Shown here in pieces: positions 1 through 11,945 of a stretch of 47,655 bases of DNA. The notes under the pieces were generated by a model. The model worked only from the letters and a program-made list of their open reading frames with translations. It was not told the DNA's origin and searched no databases. How positions within the stretch are numbered: position 1 is the first letter of the stretch; every line of letters starts with the position of its first letter. The stretch comes from Gnetum montanum (taxonomy: Eukaryota; Streptophyta; Gnetopsida; Gnetales; Gnetaceae): positions 337,378-385,032 of the forward strand of contig MNCI01002250.1 in the NCBI GenBank assembly GCA_015680685.1, in the 5' to 3' direction. The position numbers and the translations under genes are program-made.

Positions 1-410
1 AGTTTCCTTGTTGTTTTGTGCTCATTTTTGCATCAAGTTATTGGGGGTCTCTCCCATTGTAACGTGACATACAAATCATACATTCTTTCAAAAACTGAAA
101 CATAGATCTTTGAAAATCACGCGTTTCTCTCCTGATTAGCATCTCTTCGGCGTGTTTGACGTTATCATCGTAGTGATCTGTCCACATCGTTTTCCTCCCA
201 TTTCACGATCCCTCGAATCAAATCGAAGTACGCAAAGATCCGTAATCTTCATCGTTTTACTGACCTGTAAGTCCCTGTCTGATCGACAAGACTGTTCAGG
301 GCGCCGTGGATTCATTTTTTTTTTCCAGCATAGCCCTCGCGCGAATCCGTGGCTAAAACTGTGTACACGGGATTTGGTCGGTATTTTCCAGCTGCCGACG
401 TTTTCCATCG
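1..410. other. Segment of unknown origin joined to the TE1 ORF3 tail
   Basis: This stretch does not match the corresponding part of TE5, although the sequence from about 411 onward does. Parts of it (about 120-400) look richer in G+C than the surrounding retrotransposon DNA. It contains a donor-like GTAAGT near 268 and a pyrimidine-rich tract ending in CAG near 330, as an exon-intron boundary might. An open frame on the plus strand runs from 152 into the ORF3 tail and stops at 457. I do not recognise the encoded residues. It could be a host fragment captured by TE1, or a boundary of another insertion. Confidence 0.35.
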
Positions 411-1120
411 TTACAGTAGTGAAGGCAAAAGTGAATGAAATGCTTCAACAACTTTAGGAAGGGAAAGAATTGTGGCAGCCCATCATTGATGGGATAAACA
501 CCTACAACAAAGTAGAAATTTGCATGAAAGAGTTACAACTTGGGTAGATGACGGAATACATGGAGGTTGCCACTCTTTGTTATGCGAATTTGGGCATGTT
601 GACTACTAGATGACCATGATTAGAACTCAAGAAATAGGTGGCCAACTTGTACTTATTGTACAAGGCCAAATTCAAGCATCACAAAGACACCAAGCAAAAG
701 CTTGTGGTGGAAAATGCTAAACTTGAAGTTCTCAAGGCACGATTTACTTATCAATGATCAACTGCCAAGAACTTAGCCAAGAGAATGAATGACTAGCAGG
801 AGCTACAAAATGTAGTCAGGGTATTCGATATCAAGGGCAAACTGTTCATTGCCTAGTTTGTCAACATGAAGGAGATGTTCCCAGTAATGGCTTGTTTATT
901 GGATGTTGCCATTCTAGCCCACATTGGTGATGTGGTATGGACTGTGAATGATCCTTGGAGTAAGGAGGAGAAGATGAAAGTATTACTAGATGTCTTTTTC
1001 CTTTCACTGGAGGTTGTAGCCATAGTAGGATAGCCATAGTCACCTTAGCTACCACACATGCCCGAAGCTTGTGAAGGTTCTTTAGAACCTTACGACCCTT
1101 CATTACCTAGGACTTTCTGA
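411..1120 (+). pseudogene. TE1 ORF3, C-terminal part (coiled-coil protein after pol)
   Basis: This is the C-terminal third of the extra reading frame that follows pol in this lineage. It aligns codon for codon with the last part of ORF3 in TE5 (about 40890-41595), including shared blocks such as NKVEI, MTEYME and EGSLEP. The frame runs to TGA at 1118-1120 with several in-frame stops but no frameshift that I can see. The preserved frame in two diverged copies argues that it once coded for protein. Function is unknown; the residues are charged and Leu/Gln-rich, as in a coiled coil. It lies 225 bp upstream of the 3' LTR, as in TE5. Confidence 0.6.
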
Positions 1121-1345
1121 TCTTCTCCATCATCTTCATGCCACCAGAGGATGTGCTATCTAATTTTTGTGTAGTAATGTCATGGTGTTTAATTTTAAGT
1201 CATGAACACCATAATTTTTTGTAATGTGTTGATTTGTACACTTGGGTACTTAGTTTTGTCAAGTCATTTTTTTTTTCAAGAGTTAGTCAATAATCCCAAT
1301 TTTGTAAGGAAACTCAAGGATGAGTTTTCATTCAATCATGGGGTA

Positions 1346-2274
1346 TGATAAGCATCAAAGTGTCACATCGATGGACCCCCATTAATGCAACCTCATCAAT
1401 GGTGTCTTATTTACGTCGTGTTGCCCTGTTGATGGGGCCACATTGACATAGCATTTGCTACATCTATGGGGCCCCATCACCATAGTCTTGTAGAAAAAAT
1501 TATAAATATGAGCTCACAACCATGTTTATGGGAATTCTTATGATAGTAGTAGTAGAGCTCTTGTAGTTTTTTAATTTGAAAGTTTGAATATTTCTCTAAG
1601 TGCCCACAGCAAAAGTCAAAAAGTGTACAAATATTTATTGGAGCATTGTTATACCTAAACCACACTAGTGTGTATAGCAATAAAGATGAGCCTTTTGATC
1701 AAACCTTGCAGCACTTGGAATAGATTAATGATTTATTTATGCATTCTTTTTTTTCATTAATTATGTCATTCATTAAGCTAATTTAGACTTTAAGTGATTA
1801 GTCAATTAATTAAGATAAATAGGTTAAACACATAAGTACGACTGCTTCAAGTGTAAACATGTGCTTGGCAATCCTAGCAGTGTTATTTCTTGGGGCACCT
1901 AGTAGCATAGCGCTTGGTAACCTAGCAGTGGATATGTGGGTTTAGGACATGTACGGAAAGCAGAACTGAATGCTTATGTTAGGATTAGTTAGTTAGTTAA
2001 ATTAAATTAGTTATTAAATTATTATTCTCTCTCTTTAAGTGCTAAAGAACAATAAAATGAAAAATAATACAAATCATATGCCTTGATTATACTTAAGCAT
2101 ACCATGTACATCACAAGTGTAATTGGAAAGACAATGAATGACCATTAGGGAAAGGTTCACTTCCTAGAAAACTAGTGTACTGAAAATTATAGAGTCCATA
2201 GAATTCAACTAGATCACACATAAGCACTTTGTGATTTATATGGTTAGGCATAGGGGTACCTCAACCACTTATCA
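1346..2274 (+). repeat. 3' LTR of TE1
   Basis: The repeat starts TGATAAGC and ends TTATCA, variants of the TGATGA...TCATCA ends seen in the other LTRs here. A TATA box (TATAAATA) lies at 1501-1508. The R region downstream has the shared blocks of this lineage: an 'atatttattggagcattg'-type stretch and an AATAAAGA polyadenylation signal near 1678. It follows the ORF3 tail, so it is a 3' LTR of a plus-strand element whose 5' part lies left of the window. It is about 929 bp and similar to the TE2 LTR at 3477. The upstream array holds degenerate CATCAATG/CATTGACG motifs. Confidence 0.75.
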
Positions 2275-3476
2275 GACATGGTCAAGTGCTGTATATCCAA
2301 ATCTCTGCAATCCCTTCTCATCCCATTATTCGCCTCATTACTGCATGTGACTATGAGCCTTTTGGTTTTGTGTAGTATAGTAAAACATCCCAACCACGGT
2401 AGTTGTGTGTTGTTTGGAATAAAGTTATGGTCTACATTTAACTTCTTGGGTGCCTACAGACATCTATAGAAGTGGCTATGCAAGGGCATTATGGTAGAAA
2501 CCTACTTTGGGAAGGACCCACTTGCATAACTTTTTTTGATCATGGCTTTGAACTAACCTTCACATCTTCCAGAACATTAGTGATGATTTTTCTAAATGTA
2601 TGCATAATTTCAGGACTATTTCTCATTTGTTTCATTAATTTTCCATACTTTTTTATTTCCATATCCATTAATATTTCTTTGCAATCTTCTAAATCAAATT
2701 TTGGTTTCAATTGTTCAAAAACTTGTGTGCTTCTAAAGTTACACTCATTAGTCATGAAGGCTAGGGATGTCCATTTTGAGATTTTTAAAATTTTTCTAAC
2801 ATCCTATTTTCAAACATTATGCTAACTAATAGTAACTAATCCAAATAATGTAAACAACTTGATGATTTTAGTTACCTCATAGCCTTGGGAATGGTATGTT
2901 GTCATCACCTTGTGCTTAAACACAATCTAAGGAATCTGAAAAGGATTAATTATTAAGAAAAATTTACCAAAACTAATGTTGATCCTTTAGTGACTATAGG
3001 TGATGCTAAAAGAAATGCCTAAGAAAAAAGGTCTTTTACCACACACAAAAATGAAGTGAAGAGAGGGAAAATGGAGGATATGCCCATGGACAAATCATCA
3101 CACATATAAGATAGCAGCTCAAATATTACATGTTTGCTAGATCCATGGGATGATGCGAAGCAATTTTAGTCCATTTTTCAAGAATTTTCTATGTAACCAA
3201 AGAAGCATCAACATAACAATTAAGGTTGGAAGTCTACCACCACTAGCGGCAACAAGAAAAATACTCTTTAGCTGATTTTTTAAGACCTATGCAAATTTTG
3301 AAATCTTCAATGTTTATCTAGTCTCTTTGTCACTCAAGTCATTTTGTATCCATCCACTAGAATAAAATTTTATAACGTGACACTCATTTTGTTATGTCAA
3401 GTGTCAGTCAATAATCCCATACCTTCCCAATTTTTAAAGGAATTCAAGGACGAGTTTTCATTTAGTCGTAGGAATA
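2275..3476 (+). mobile_element. TE2 internal 3' region (post-pol, non-coding) interrupted by TE1
   Basis: After the TE1 LTR ends, the sequence resembles the non-coding part after pol of TE5 (near 38500-38580, the 'aggaccca' neighbourhood). It then continues to a segment just before an LTR (3390-3476) that matches the same position in TE1 and TE5. TE1 therefore appears inserted into TE2. The open frames here (2472-2825 plus, 2540-2755 minus) show no recognisable domain and are not called as genes. Confidence 0.5.
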
Positions 3477-4402
3477 TGATGAAGCATCAAAGTGTCACAT
3501 TATGGACCCCCATTGACGTGGCCTCATTCATGGATCCTCATCAATGCAACCCCATCAACGTGGTGTTCACCATCAATAGGACCACATTAATGTAGCATTT
3601 AGTACATTCATGAGGCCTTGTCAATGTAGCTCCACAATAAAGTCTATAAATACATGTGCTCTAGTAGTGTATTAGAATTCTTTGGTCAATAGTGTAGTAG
3701 AAATTTTGTAGTTTTATTTTGTAGTCTTAGAGAACAATTAGTAAGTGCTCGTAGTGTGGATCTGAATCAGTTTTATGGCATCTTATTCAAGTGGCAATGT
3801 ACCTGGACACATTCGATGAATGGAAATAAGATTGAGGTTAATTCTTATTCATCATAGCACTATGACTTAAATTAAATTTACTTTCCATGCAATTTACATT
3901 TCATGTACTTAGTTAATATTTATGTTTCCATGCATATTAATGAATTGGCAAAATGAGAGTGACTAGTTTTAAGTGTAAACACGTATTCACTAAGTAATCC
4001 CAACAATGTTATTACTTGGTTTGCCTAATAGCATATCCTTTTGTAATCCTAGTAGTGGATATGTGGGTTCAAGACATGTATGACAAGCTGGGAATGGACA
4101 CTCATAGCTTGCAAGCTAGTTTAGACTTTACTTTCCATTATTAATTGGTTTAAATAATTGATTTCTTTATTGTCATTAGGAGTAGCATAAGGCTGAAATG
4201 ACATTAAGAATTGTATGCCTCACTCTAGAAAAAACCATATGTGAATAAGCTATCACTAGTCTATGTGGGAAGATAGTGAACTACGATTAAGGCATAACAA
4301 TCTAGATGTTACAACTAGTTCCATCCATGAAATATGACTGGATCATGTGTGAACACTTGTGATTTGTATGGTTGGGCATAAGGGGTGCCTCGTCGCTCAT
4401 CA
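3477..4402 (+). repeat. 3' LTR of TE2
   Basis: The LTR starts TGATGAAGC, ends CGCTCATCA and is 926 bp long. TATA box TATAAATA lies at 3645-3652. Upstream of it is an array of degenerate CATTGACG/CATCAATG motifs (3500-3640), better preserved than in TE1. Downstream, the sequence jumps straight into minus-strand integrase of TE3, so TE2 is inserted into TE3. The candidate right target-site copy is 4403-4407 (ATTTT); the left copy is outside the window. Confidence 0.75.
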
Positions 4403-5328
4403 ATTTTCATGTTGAGCAGTAGGCCCAAAGGGCATCATTGATTTTTGTGTTCTAGTCTTTCCTATATTTGCTGACAGCTCTCATTAGGATCTTTGTGATT
4501 TCCCTATTGGTAGGGTATTGTTAGTTTATGTTTAACCCCTAAGTGTTGCATGAGTTTCCAAAAGTTGGTGCCTATAAAGTGGGTTCAATTGTTAGAAATT
4601 AATGCACATGGCACACCAAACCTATTTACAACACTCTATTGTACAAACATAGCACCAGTGGAATATGTATAATTAGTGATGGTTGCTACTACCCATTTCG
4701 TACAATAGTCAATAGCAACTATGATGTACACCTTTTGATTTAACATGGACATGACAAGACCCATGAAATAAATGCTTCAGATATTAAAGGGTTCTAGTGG
4801 TTGGATCCACTATCGAGGTTCCTCCATTCAAGCAGTTATTTCATCATCTCGTTGGTAGCATTCACAATAGTGGACATATTGGTGGGCATCCCTGAAGATT
4901 GTTGGCCAATAATACCCTTCTACCATGAGTTTAATAGCCATGCATCTCCCAACATAGTGGCCCCCATAAGGACCCTCATGAGCATCATGGAGAACACGTA
5001 GTTGATTAGCATGAAGGACACACCAATGAACCATGCCATCAACACATACCTTGTAAAGGTGTTTGTTGATCTCCATGAAGCATTTTACCTAGTGAAGAAA
5101 TTGTTGTTTCTTTTGATGGTCCAACCCTTGTGGCATCTCTTGGGAGAAAAGATAAGTGAGAATGTCATCATGCCATTTAGGCATAGTGGGCAATTGTTTA
5201 GTTATAGCCCAAACAAAAAGAAGTTCATCAAGAAATAGATCAGATAGTGGGCTTTCATCCTCTTTAACCACATTCTCAATTTCCTTTTGATCTAACTTCA
5301 TAAGATCGAATTTCTGTAAGATCAACAA
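4403..5328 (-). pseudogene. TE3 integrase, broken, C-terminus cut off by TE2
   Basis: Read on the minus strand, this is Ty3/Gypsy integrase. The N-terminal H2C2 zinc-binding region is clear in 4828-5076 (HEGPYGGH, then CECYQRD). The core continues toward 4403 with the region after the third catalytic acidic residue, which matches TE5 integrase near 36640-36740. Stops and frameshifts occur throughout. The reading frame is truncated exactly where the TE2 LTR begins, so the rest of TE3 lies left of the window beyond TE1 and TE2. It would have inserted retrotransposon cDNA into the host genome. Confidence 0.75.
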
Positions 5329-6760
5329 CCATCATATGACATGGGGGCTCACTATTGGCTTCTTCATGAGGAATCAAATAACATTATGGTCCATGTGCAC
5401 AAATACCTTGTATCCAAGCACATAATGCTTGAACTTCTCTAGGGTAAACACCACTACTAGTAATACTTTTTCTATGGTGGTGTAGTTGAGTTGTGCATCC
5501 ACAATGCTTCAACTAGCATAGTGGATCTTATATGGACATTTTTGTCATCCAACTATGTAAGCATAGCTCCATGGCATAATTTGATGTAAGCACAACAAAT
5601 GAAATGGTCTGGACCAATTAGGTGATTATAGAATTGAAGTGCCTACAAGTTTTTCCTTCAGATATTGGAATGTTTTTTTACTTTCATTGGTCTAGAAAAA
5701 AGAACCATCTTTCTTTGTTAGCTCAATCAAAAATTTTGCGATCTTAGAAAAATTCTCTATGAATTGCTGATAGTAGCTAATGTGTCTAAGAAATGATTGA
5801 AAATATTTGATGCTTTCTAGTTGGTAGGTAATTCCTTGGATGATCCTTATTTTTTCAAGGTCAACCTCAATTCTTTCTTGTGAGATTCTGTGCCCTAATA
5901 CAATGTCCTCCTAAACCATCAGATGACTCTTTTACCAATTGAGTCATAGATTTTTTTCCACACATATTTTTAGTACTTACTCAAGGTGGTTTAGGCTTGC
6001 TCAAATGTAGTTCCATAGGTGGAGAAGTTATCTAGGAAGACTTCCACATTGCTACTAATTTACTACTGAATAATGCTTAAGACTAGGCATTGAAATGTAG
6101 TAAGATCATTGCACAGACTAAAAGGCATCTTATGGTATGCAACGGTCCCCCAGGGCCTCATGAATGTTATTTTGTCCTAGTCCTCCAACACAATCTAGAC
6201 TTGGTTATAGCTACTATAACCTTCTAGAAAACTATCATAGCAATGCCCAGATATGTTGTTTAACACCTAATCAACGAATGACAATGGAGAATGGTCCTTG
6301 AACGTTGCCATATTCAGCAGCCAAAAATCGATGTAGAACTACCACTTGCCACCTTTATTTGGCATAATCACAAGTGGAATAACCCACTCACTATCTAAAA
6401 TGGGATAGATGAACCCCACCTTGAGAAGTTGTTTTATTTCCTCCCTGATGATCTACTTTAATTTGGGGTTCAATCACCTCTATGGCTACCTCTTTAGCTT
6501 CATGGCCAGGTTAGTGTAGATACAATGCTCAGATATCCTAAGATCAATCCCTGTATGTTTAGGATATGACCAAGCAAAGGTTGTTGACCATTTTTCAACC
6601 ACATTCAATACCATCTTTTTCTATTTTGGAGAAAGATTTGCATTTATTACCAACTTCTCATTTTTTAAGAAGACATATTCCATGTTAATAAGTAGAGCTT
6701 CTAATTCAAAGGGCTCTAACTTGAAATTTTTAGGAATTTCCAACCCTCCCTAGTAGGTAT
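5329..6760 (-). pseudogene. TE3 reverse transcriptase and RNase H, broken
   Basis: The minus strand carries a degraded RT-RNase H region that aligns with TE5 positions 34330-35830 in the same order. Blocks include the linker with an LE-type 'plelk' stretch near 6715, the KGGKW/DF/LLNM block near 6300-6365, and the active-site strand at 6027-6038. There the usual Y/F-x-D-D reads FLDN, with the second Asp changed to Asn. RNase H follows from about 5650 to 5330. Several stops and frameshifts show it is not functional. Its product would have copied the element RNA into DNA. Confidence 0.7.
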
Positions 6761-7129
6761 CATCATTTACATTATCAAAGAGTTGGTGATGAACTTGCTC
6801 TTGTTTATCCATGGCTACAACATATGTGAATGTTAGGCTCTTAGTAGGTTCCATGCAAAGTGTGTTTCTTTCAAGATCAACAGTTAGCCACTTGGTGCCC
6901 TCTTGTTTTGTGATTGTTGCATACAAACACCTTTGAATATTTACTTTTGGTGCACATTTCTTGCATGTAGAAATGGATTCTTATTTAACAGACTAAAGTT
7001 CTTGCACATAATTACATCATATATCACTGTACATAATGCATGGAACTCACTTCTTCTTGATCTTTGTAAATGCATTTTCCTTAGATATTGATAGGGAAAG
7101 ATCTCTTATGCTCATTCTTGCATCAACTG

Positions 7130-7470
7130 TACTCAGCCATGCCCTTCCCATGATGATTGGAAAGTTCCCTTTACAATTCCCACCTTAACTACTAGGAAAT
7201 TAGTAGGATACGAAAACTCACAAATAGTGGTAATAAGGTCTTCCACCAATCCCAATGGAATAGTGATGGACTAGTCTACTAATTCGAATTTGATATTGCT
7301 TGTCTTGAGAGAAGGCAAGTTCCATGCAGTATACATCTCATGAGAAACCAAGTTAACACCAGAACCTGAATCAAGGGGAGCTTTACATGATTCATTCCTA
7401 GATATCTATAAATAAATAAGAGGACTTTCAAGATTAACTAATTTCTTGGGAAGGTTGCCAACCTAAATCC
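7130..7470 (-). pseudogene. TE3 retropepsin-like protease, broken
   Basis: On the minus strand, the segment near 7335-7375 reads LDSGSGVNLVSHEM, an aspartic protease active-site loop (D-S-G). It aligns with the TE5 protease (LDLGSGVNLISHDI). Upstream is the same 'HAILDWI' neighbourhood seen in TE5 before its protease (VVIDWI). At least two in-frame stops break the frame. The protease would have processed the Gag-Pol polyprotein. Confidence 0.65.
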
Positions 7471-8129
7471 AATCAAGTATGGCATGAATGAGCATAACAA
7501 TATGGGTTTGGGGTGGGCTTTGGTTTGGAGGGAACTTAGAGGAATTAGATGTAGAAAGAGATGGAGGAGTAGGGTTGCCAATAGCATGTGTATGTGTGGG
7601 CTTAGGTGGACTATGGGATAAGAAGAAAGGTCTTTTATGTGATCCATTGTTTGAACCACTCGATTGAGAAATTGGTTGTAGATTAATGGCCCTAGTGGTA
7701 TTGTGTTGTGCTGCTTGGGTTGGAATTTTATTCTGCATAGATGGATTAAGCGGTAGCTATGTTGAGGGTGGAGAAACATGTGCAAGAATAGGAGCATAAG
7801 GATAAAAGGTGGTATCCCTTCTTGCATCTGGAGAATGAGTCCAATAATAATCTGGAGGGTAGTAGTAAGGTTGAAAAGTAGAAATGTGACTAGAAGAGTC
7901 ATGTGGAGACAAGTGTTGCTAAATGTAATACCCATACGGATTAGGTTATTTGTAAGGGTATTGCTACCTTTGTGATGCTAGTGCCCATGACTGTGATTGC
8001 TACCACTATTGATACTACTTGTAAGGTTGTGGTGGAGTTTCACTTGGATAGTATTATTGTTGATGATAGAACTGCCTAGGATTGTCTTGAGGATAAGGAA
8101 GCCTTCTGGGTGTTTTCCTTTATGCTAGT

Positions 8130-9979
8130 TGTGGATTAAAAGAATACACCCAAGACTCCTGTAAGTGCGACATAATAGGACATCATCCCTTAGGATGTTC
8201 ATAATGACAGATGTTACATCCATCATCATCATTTGATTTGATTCTTGCAACTTCCTCTACTATAGCAATCTTGTTCTTACCTCTTTAATTGAAAATGTTC
8301 AACTTCCTTAAGTCTCTTACGATCATGATTACTACCTTTTTCTTTAGACTCTTCAATAATTTTTAGGATAGCTTGAAAGTAGCTATCCAGAGAGTTCCAT
8401 AACTAATCAACCTTGGCTGAAATTTTAGAAGTAAATTTTTGAAGTAGTAAGGTTTTCTGATTAAATGGTGATTCCTCTTCACTATCATAGAATCGAACCT
8501 TCCTCTTGCAAATGGAAGGATCATAATTATATTTCTTTGTACTTTCATGTTTCCTTAGCCCTTCTTCTACTTTCACTCCCTACTTAATCAACAGTTAAAT
8601 CTGATGGGCGCTTAATTCTGACAATCACCCTTGGACATAGACACTAAGAGCTCTTTTCATTTATGATCAAAGCCCATCTATGATTTCATGAAGTTGCTCT
8701 AGTTGAGAATAACCATGACGAAGACATCTATGCAAGAAGGCATAGTATCGGCCCATGATGGCATCTGAGAGTTCATGTGTTCCTTATTTCCATCCTTGGA
8801 TTTTCCTCCTTAAGTTGGACACTGAGGGGTACATCTAATATTTTTCATTGAACAATTCAAGCATTGTACTCCACCATCTGATAGATTTCAATTCTAAGGA
8901 CTGGTACCAATTTTTTGCTTCTTTAGTGAGTATCTTCAGGAATGACTTAAGCTTTTTCCACTAATTTTCTATATTTTTCAAAGAACATGCATCATGGAAA
9001 GTTTAGAGATGGTTCTGTAGATCTAAGTTATATCCCCCTTTAAACTGAGGAATATTGTTCATGTCTAGCCTCTTGATCTGACTATCCTTAAGATGCCTTG
9101 TAGGAATTCTCATTACCTCTGCAGTGTTGAGCATGCTTTGTGTAGTAAGAAAAGGCTCATCAAGGCCATAATTTTGGTGCATATGATGCCCTTTACTACT
9201 CCTTTGTTCATGATTGTAGGACTCTCATGAACGCTTGCACCCCTAGTGTTGACTTGCTCAATGGCTCCTTTGATCATCTTGGTCCCATTGGCCACATCCA
9301 TCACAATCATGCCTCCTATGGTTTCATTCAGAGCTAGAAGAGAAAGATGATAATGATGAAGGTAAAGAGGAAGGAGAACTATCACGATGCCTGCTACCCC
9401 CTCTTCGGTGATCATGACCATGATTACAATAATGCTTTTTATCTACATCTTTACACTGACTCTCCTCCTTCGATCCTCCATTGTCATTGGATCCATTCTT
9501 GCTAGAACTCAGATTATTGATCATGGACTACAAGTTCTAGTTTTCACCTCCTTTACCAAAGTCAAAAAGAGGAGTTTCACTGAGTGGAAAACCCCCATAG
9601 GGCAAGTATGGAAAATCATTGTACCATTTCTCCTTCGCTGATTCATAGTGTTTCTTTAGTTTTCCATTCCTTAGACATTGTGCATTAGTGGAATGATAAT
9701 ACCTAGCATCACTATCTTACACATAGACTCAACATGAAGTCCCTGGAGGCCTAAACGCACAAGAATTTGTTGGAGCATCGCAAGAATAGATCAATCTAGT
9801 AGCAACACTATGTTTCCCTCTATGTCGTGGTACCACAATAGTTCATCCTAGTGTAGGATGAAGGTGAAATTGGGTATGCACTCATCAAGATGAGCATATA
9901 GCATCCTATATTATTAGGGCACCTACTGATTCATTCCATCAAACTTAGGTGGAGAATCACTCCTATGAGAAGATGACAT
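8130..9979 (-). pseudogene. TE3 gag, broken
   Basis: The likely start is ATG at 9979-9977 (MSSSHRSDSPP), which matches the gag starts of TE5 (MSSHRRE) and TE6 (MSSS). A Ser/Arg/His-rich stretch lies near 9324-9524. The capsid-like part follows, with 'NIPQFKG' and 'LHDA' type blocks near 9050-8990. The variant zinc knuckle CNICHYEHPKG lies at 8180-8218, its last Cys preceded by a stop. A Pro/Gln/Tyr-rich tail continues to about 7750. Frame changes and stops are frequent. Gag would form the virus-like particle and bind RNA. Confidence 0.65.
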
Positions 9980-10122
9980 ATTATGTTAGAAAATAAGAAA
10001 TGTAGTGTGCTTCTTAAAATTTTTGTAGTAATTTTAATGTATGATATGACTTCTATGGTTCATTCCAACAATCTTTAATAAATTCTCACTAAGTCCTAGA
10101 TAGTGCATGTAACAACAAAATG

Positions 10123-10140
10123 TCCTAGCAATGGTGCCTA
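10123..10140 (-). other. TE3 primer-binding site (tRNA-Asp type, degraded)
   Basis: Directly next to the LTR end, the minus strand reads TAGGCACCATTGCTAGGA. It differs by a few transitions from the tRNA-Asp complementary site seen in TE5 and TE6. This is where a host tRNA would prime minus-strand DNA synthesis. Confidence 0.55.
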
Positions 10141-10960
10141 TGATGAGCAATCAAATTTTGTAGACCTTAAGTTCTTAAGTATACTAGTTCCAAGATGTGA
10201 AATCTAATGGTGACAGTCATTGTCTTCTCAACTATACTTGTGGAGCGTAATGATATGGTTAAGTATAACTGAGGTACATGATTTTTATTATTTTATATTT
10301 TATTTATCTATGATTAAGAACAGGTTGAAACTCAATTTTTAATTAATTTAATTAATCTAATTACTAAATAATAATTAACTACCCTAACATAAGTATCCAA
10401 TCCCACTTTCTGTGCACATCCTAAACACATATAACACTTTCGGGTTACCAAATGTTAAGCATTTTTGGGATTACCAAGAGACATATGCATGATCAAAGTG
10501 GTCATACTTATGTGATTAATTAATTAACTACTATTTAATGTAGTTAGCTTACTTTTAGCTTAATTACTTGGAAGCATGAAAGGAAATTGCATAAAACATT
10601 AAATGCATGAATAAAATAATTAAGCTAGCTAAGATGCTGCAAGGTTTGATTAGAAATCTTGTCTTTATTATCACACACACTACTGTGCTCAAGTACAACA
10701 ATGCTCAAATAAAGATACATACACTCAATGACTCTTGCTACGAGAACTTTAGAAAATATTCTAACCTTGGAGAGAAGAAACTGCGAGATCTCTGCTATGC
10801 TATGACAAAAAATATATGAAAATTATGTACCCAAGCATTACATTTATAAACTAGCACATACCCTGTGATATCAAATATCTGACAACGCATCTTGGGGCCC
10901 AATATTGAATACCTAACATCATAGCTCTAATATCAGATATTCAATATCCAATATTGGAGA
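10141..10960 (-). repeat. 5' LTR of TE3 (outer boundary uncertain)
   Basis: On the plus strand the inner edge is TGATGAGC at 10141, i.e. the LTR ends GCTCATCA on the coding strand. A TATA box reads TATAAA on the minus strand near 10843-10848. The R region contains the shared 'tctttatttgagcattgttgtacttgagcac'-type block and AATAAAGA. The outer edge is either at 10921 (CATCA) or a little further, because a series of ATATC/GATATT/CAATATTGG motifs upstream of the TATA box runs to about 10960. Those motifs look like decayed relatives of the GCGATATCGC array of TE7/TE8. Confidence 0.65.
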
Positions 10961-11299
10961 CCAACAAAACACAATATATCACATGTCCTTTTGTTGGCAC
11001 ATTTTGGCCATTTCATGGAACAGCAAAAGTAGAGATACTGGCTTAAGGCAATTTGTAAAACACTTTGTATATACTTTGCATTAGAATCAGCAATGAAAAC
11101 TGCAAAAATAAGAATAGGTTTCAAAACAGATTAGTTGTTTATGCAGTTTTTCAAAAACATTGGGTCACTGGATTCTACAGCCACATGTAACAGGAAGGGT
11201 AGGTAGAAAATCTTCTATCCGCTGTTGCACATAGCTTCATACAAGTAAACCACTCAACCGGGATCTCGAATTCACATGTCACAACACATGAGTTTTCTT

Positions 11300-11700
11300 T
11301 GTTTTAGATCCAGTGCTTGCCTTGTTCTTCTTAATACACATGTCAAAGTCATGCAACTGATAATACACAACACCTAAGAGAAGAAGATTATCAGTCTGCT
11401 ATGGGTTCTTGTCATATACAGCATTGCAATGTTCCAATGCTCTGTTGAAATTTCCAGTTATGTACTCTTGGTGTGTAAGTGATAATAGCGCCATCATCTT
11501 TTGCATCGTCGGCTATCGAAAGTTGACGATTCTGCTCCTGATTCGGCTCAGCATTGGGAGAAAAATGCATGTGATCATGAAGATGCTGTTGCCGAAGCTG
11601 AATTGGGTCGAGAGCTATCACAAGCTAAAAGCCTTGTCCCTGGTCAAGGACCTGAAACGGCCTCGTAGCATTGCTGTTGTTGAACACTTGCAGCGTTTCT
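11300..11700 (-). pseudogene. SEC-like: Fragment like SECRET AGENT O-GlcNAc transferase (TPR region)
   Basis: On the minus strand the segment 11300-11490 resembles the first tetratricopeptide repeats of plant SECRET AGENT. Readable blocks in order are THQEYITGNFNRALEH, NAVYDKNP, QTDNLLLLGVVYYQL and DFDMCI. The plant protein adds O-linked GlcNAc to nucleocytoplasmic proteins, and its TPR repeats bind substrates. Here a TAG stop follows NP, and frameshifts lie before the first block and after DMCI. The Gln/His-rich part at 11500-11640 may be the degraded N-terminus. No catalytic domain is present in the window. This is a broken fragment, between TE3 and the Helitron remnant. The match is from memory of the family. 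Confidence 0.6.
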
Positions 11701-11737
11701 GCAGCTCCAACTGATGCAAACCGCAAAATGTCATGTA

Positions 11738-11945
11738 GATATATATATATTAGCTGAGATGATTTTAAAAAAAATGATGTTAACGTTCTTTGTTTGTTCA
11801 TGGTGTTTTCAAGTTTGCTCTTTGTTTGTTTGTTCATGGTATATATATATATATATATAAAAGTTAGCGGAGCAGTTATCATCACTATTTGCATTCCAAA
11901 TAATATATATTGGTAAACATAAATTGGTTAATATATATATATATT
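11738..11945. repeat. AT dinucleotide microsatellites
   Basis: There are three short (AT)n runs, near 11738-11751, 11841-11860 and 11929-11943. They lie between the gene fragment and the Helitron-derived tandem repeats. No coding content is seen in the intervening bases. Confidence 0.85.

Noticed and set aside
7438-7935. 165-codon minus-strand open frame rich in Leu/His/Pro
   Set aside because: It overlaps the Pro/Gln/Tyr-rich gag tail of TE3 in another frame; low-complexity shadow.
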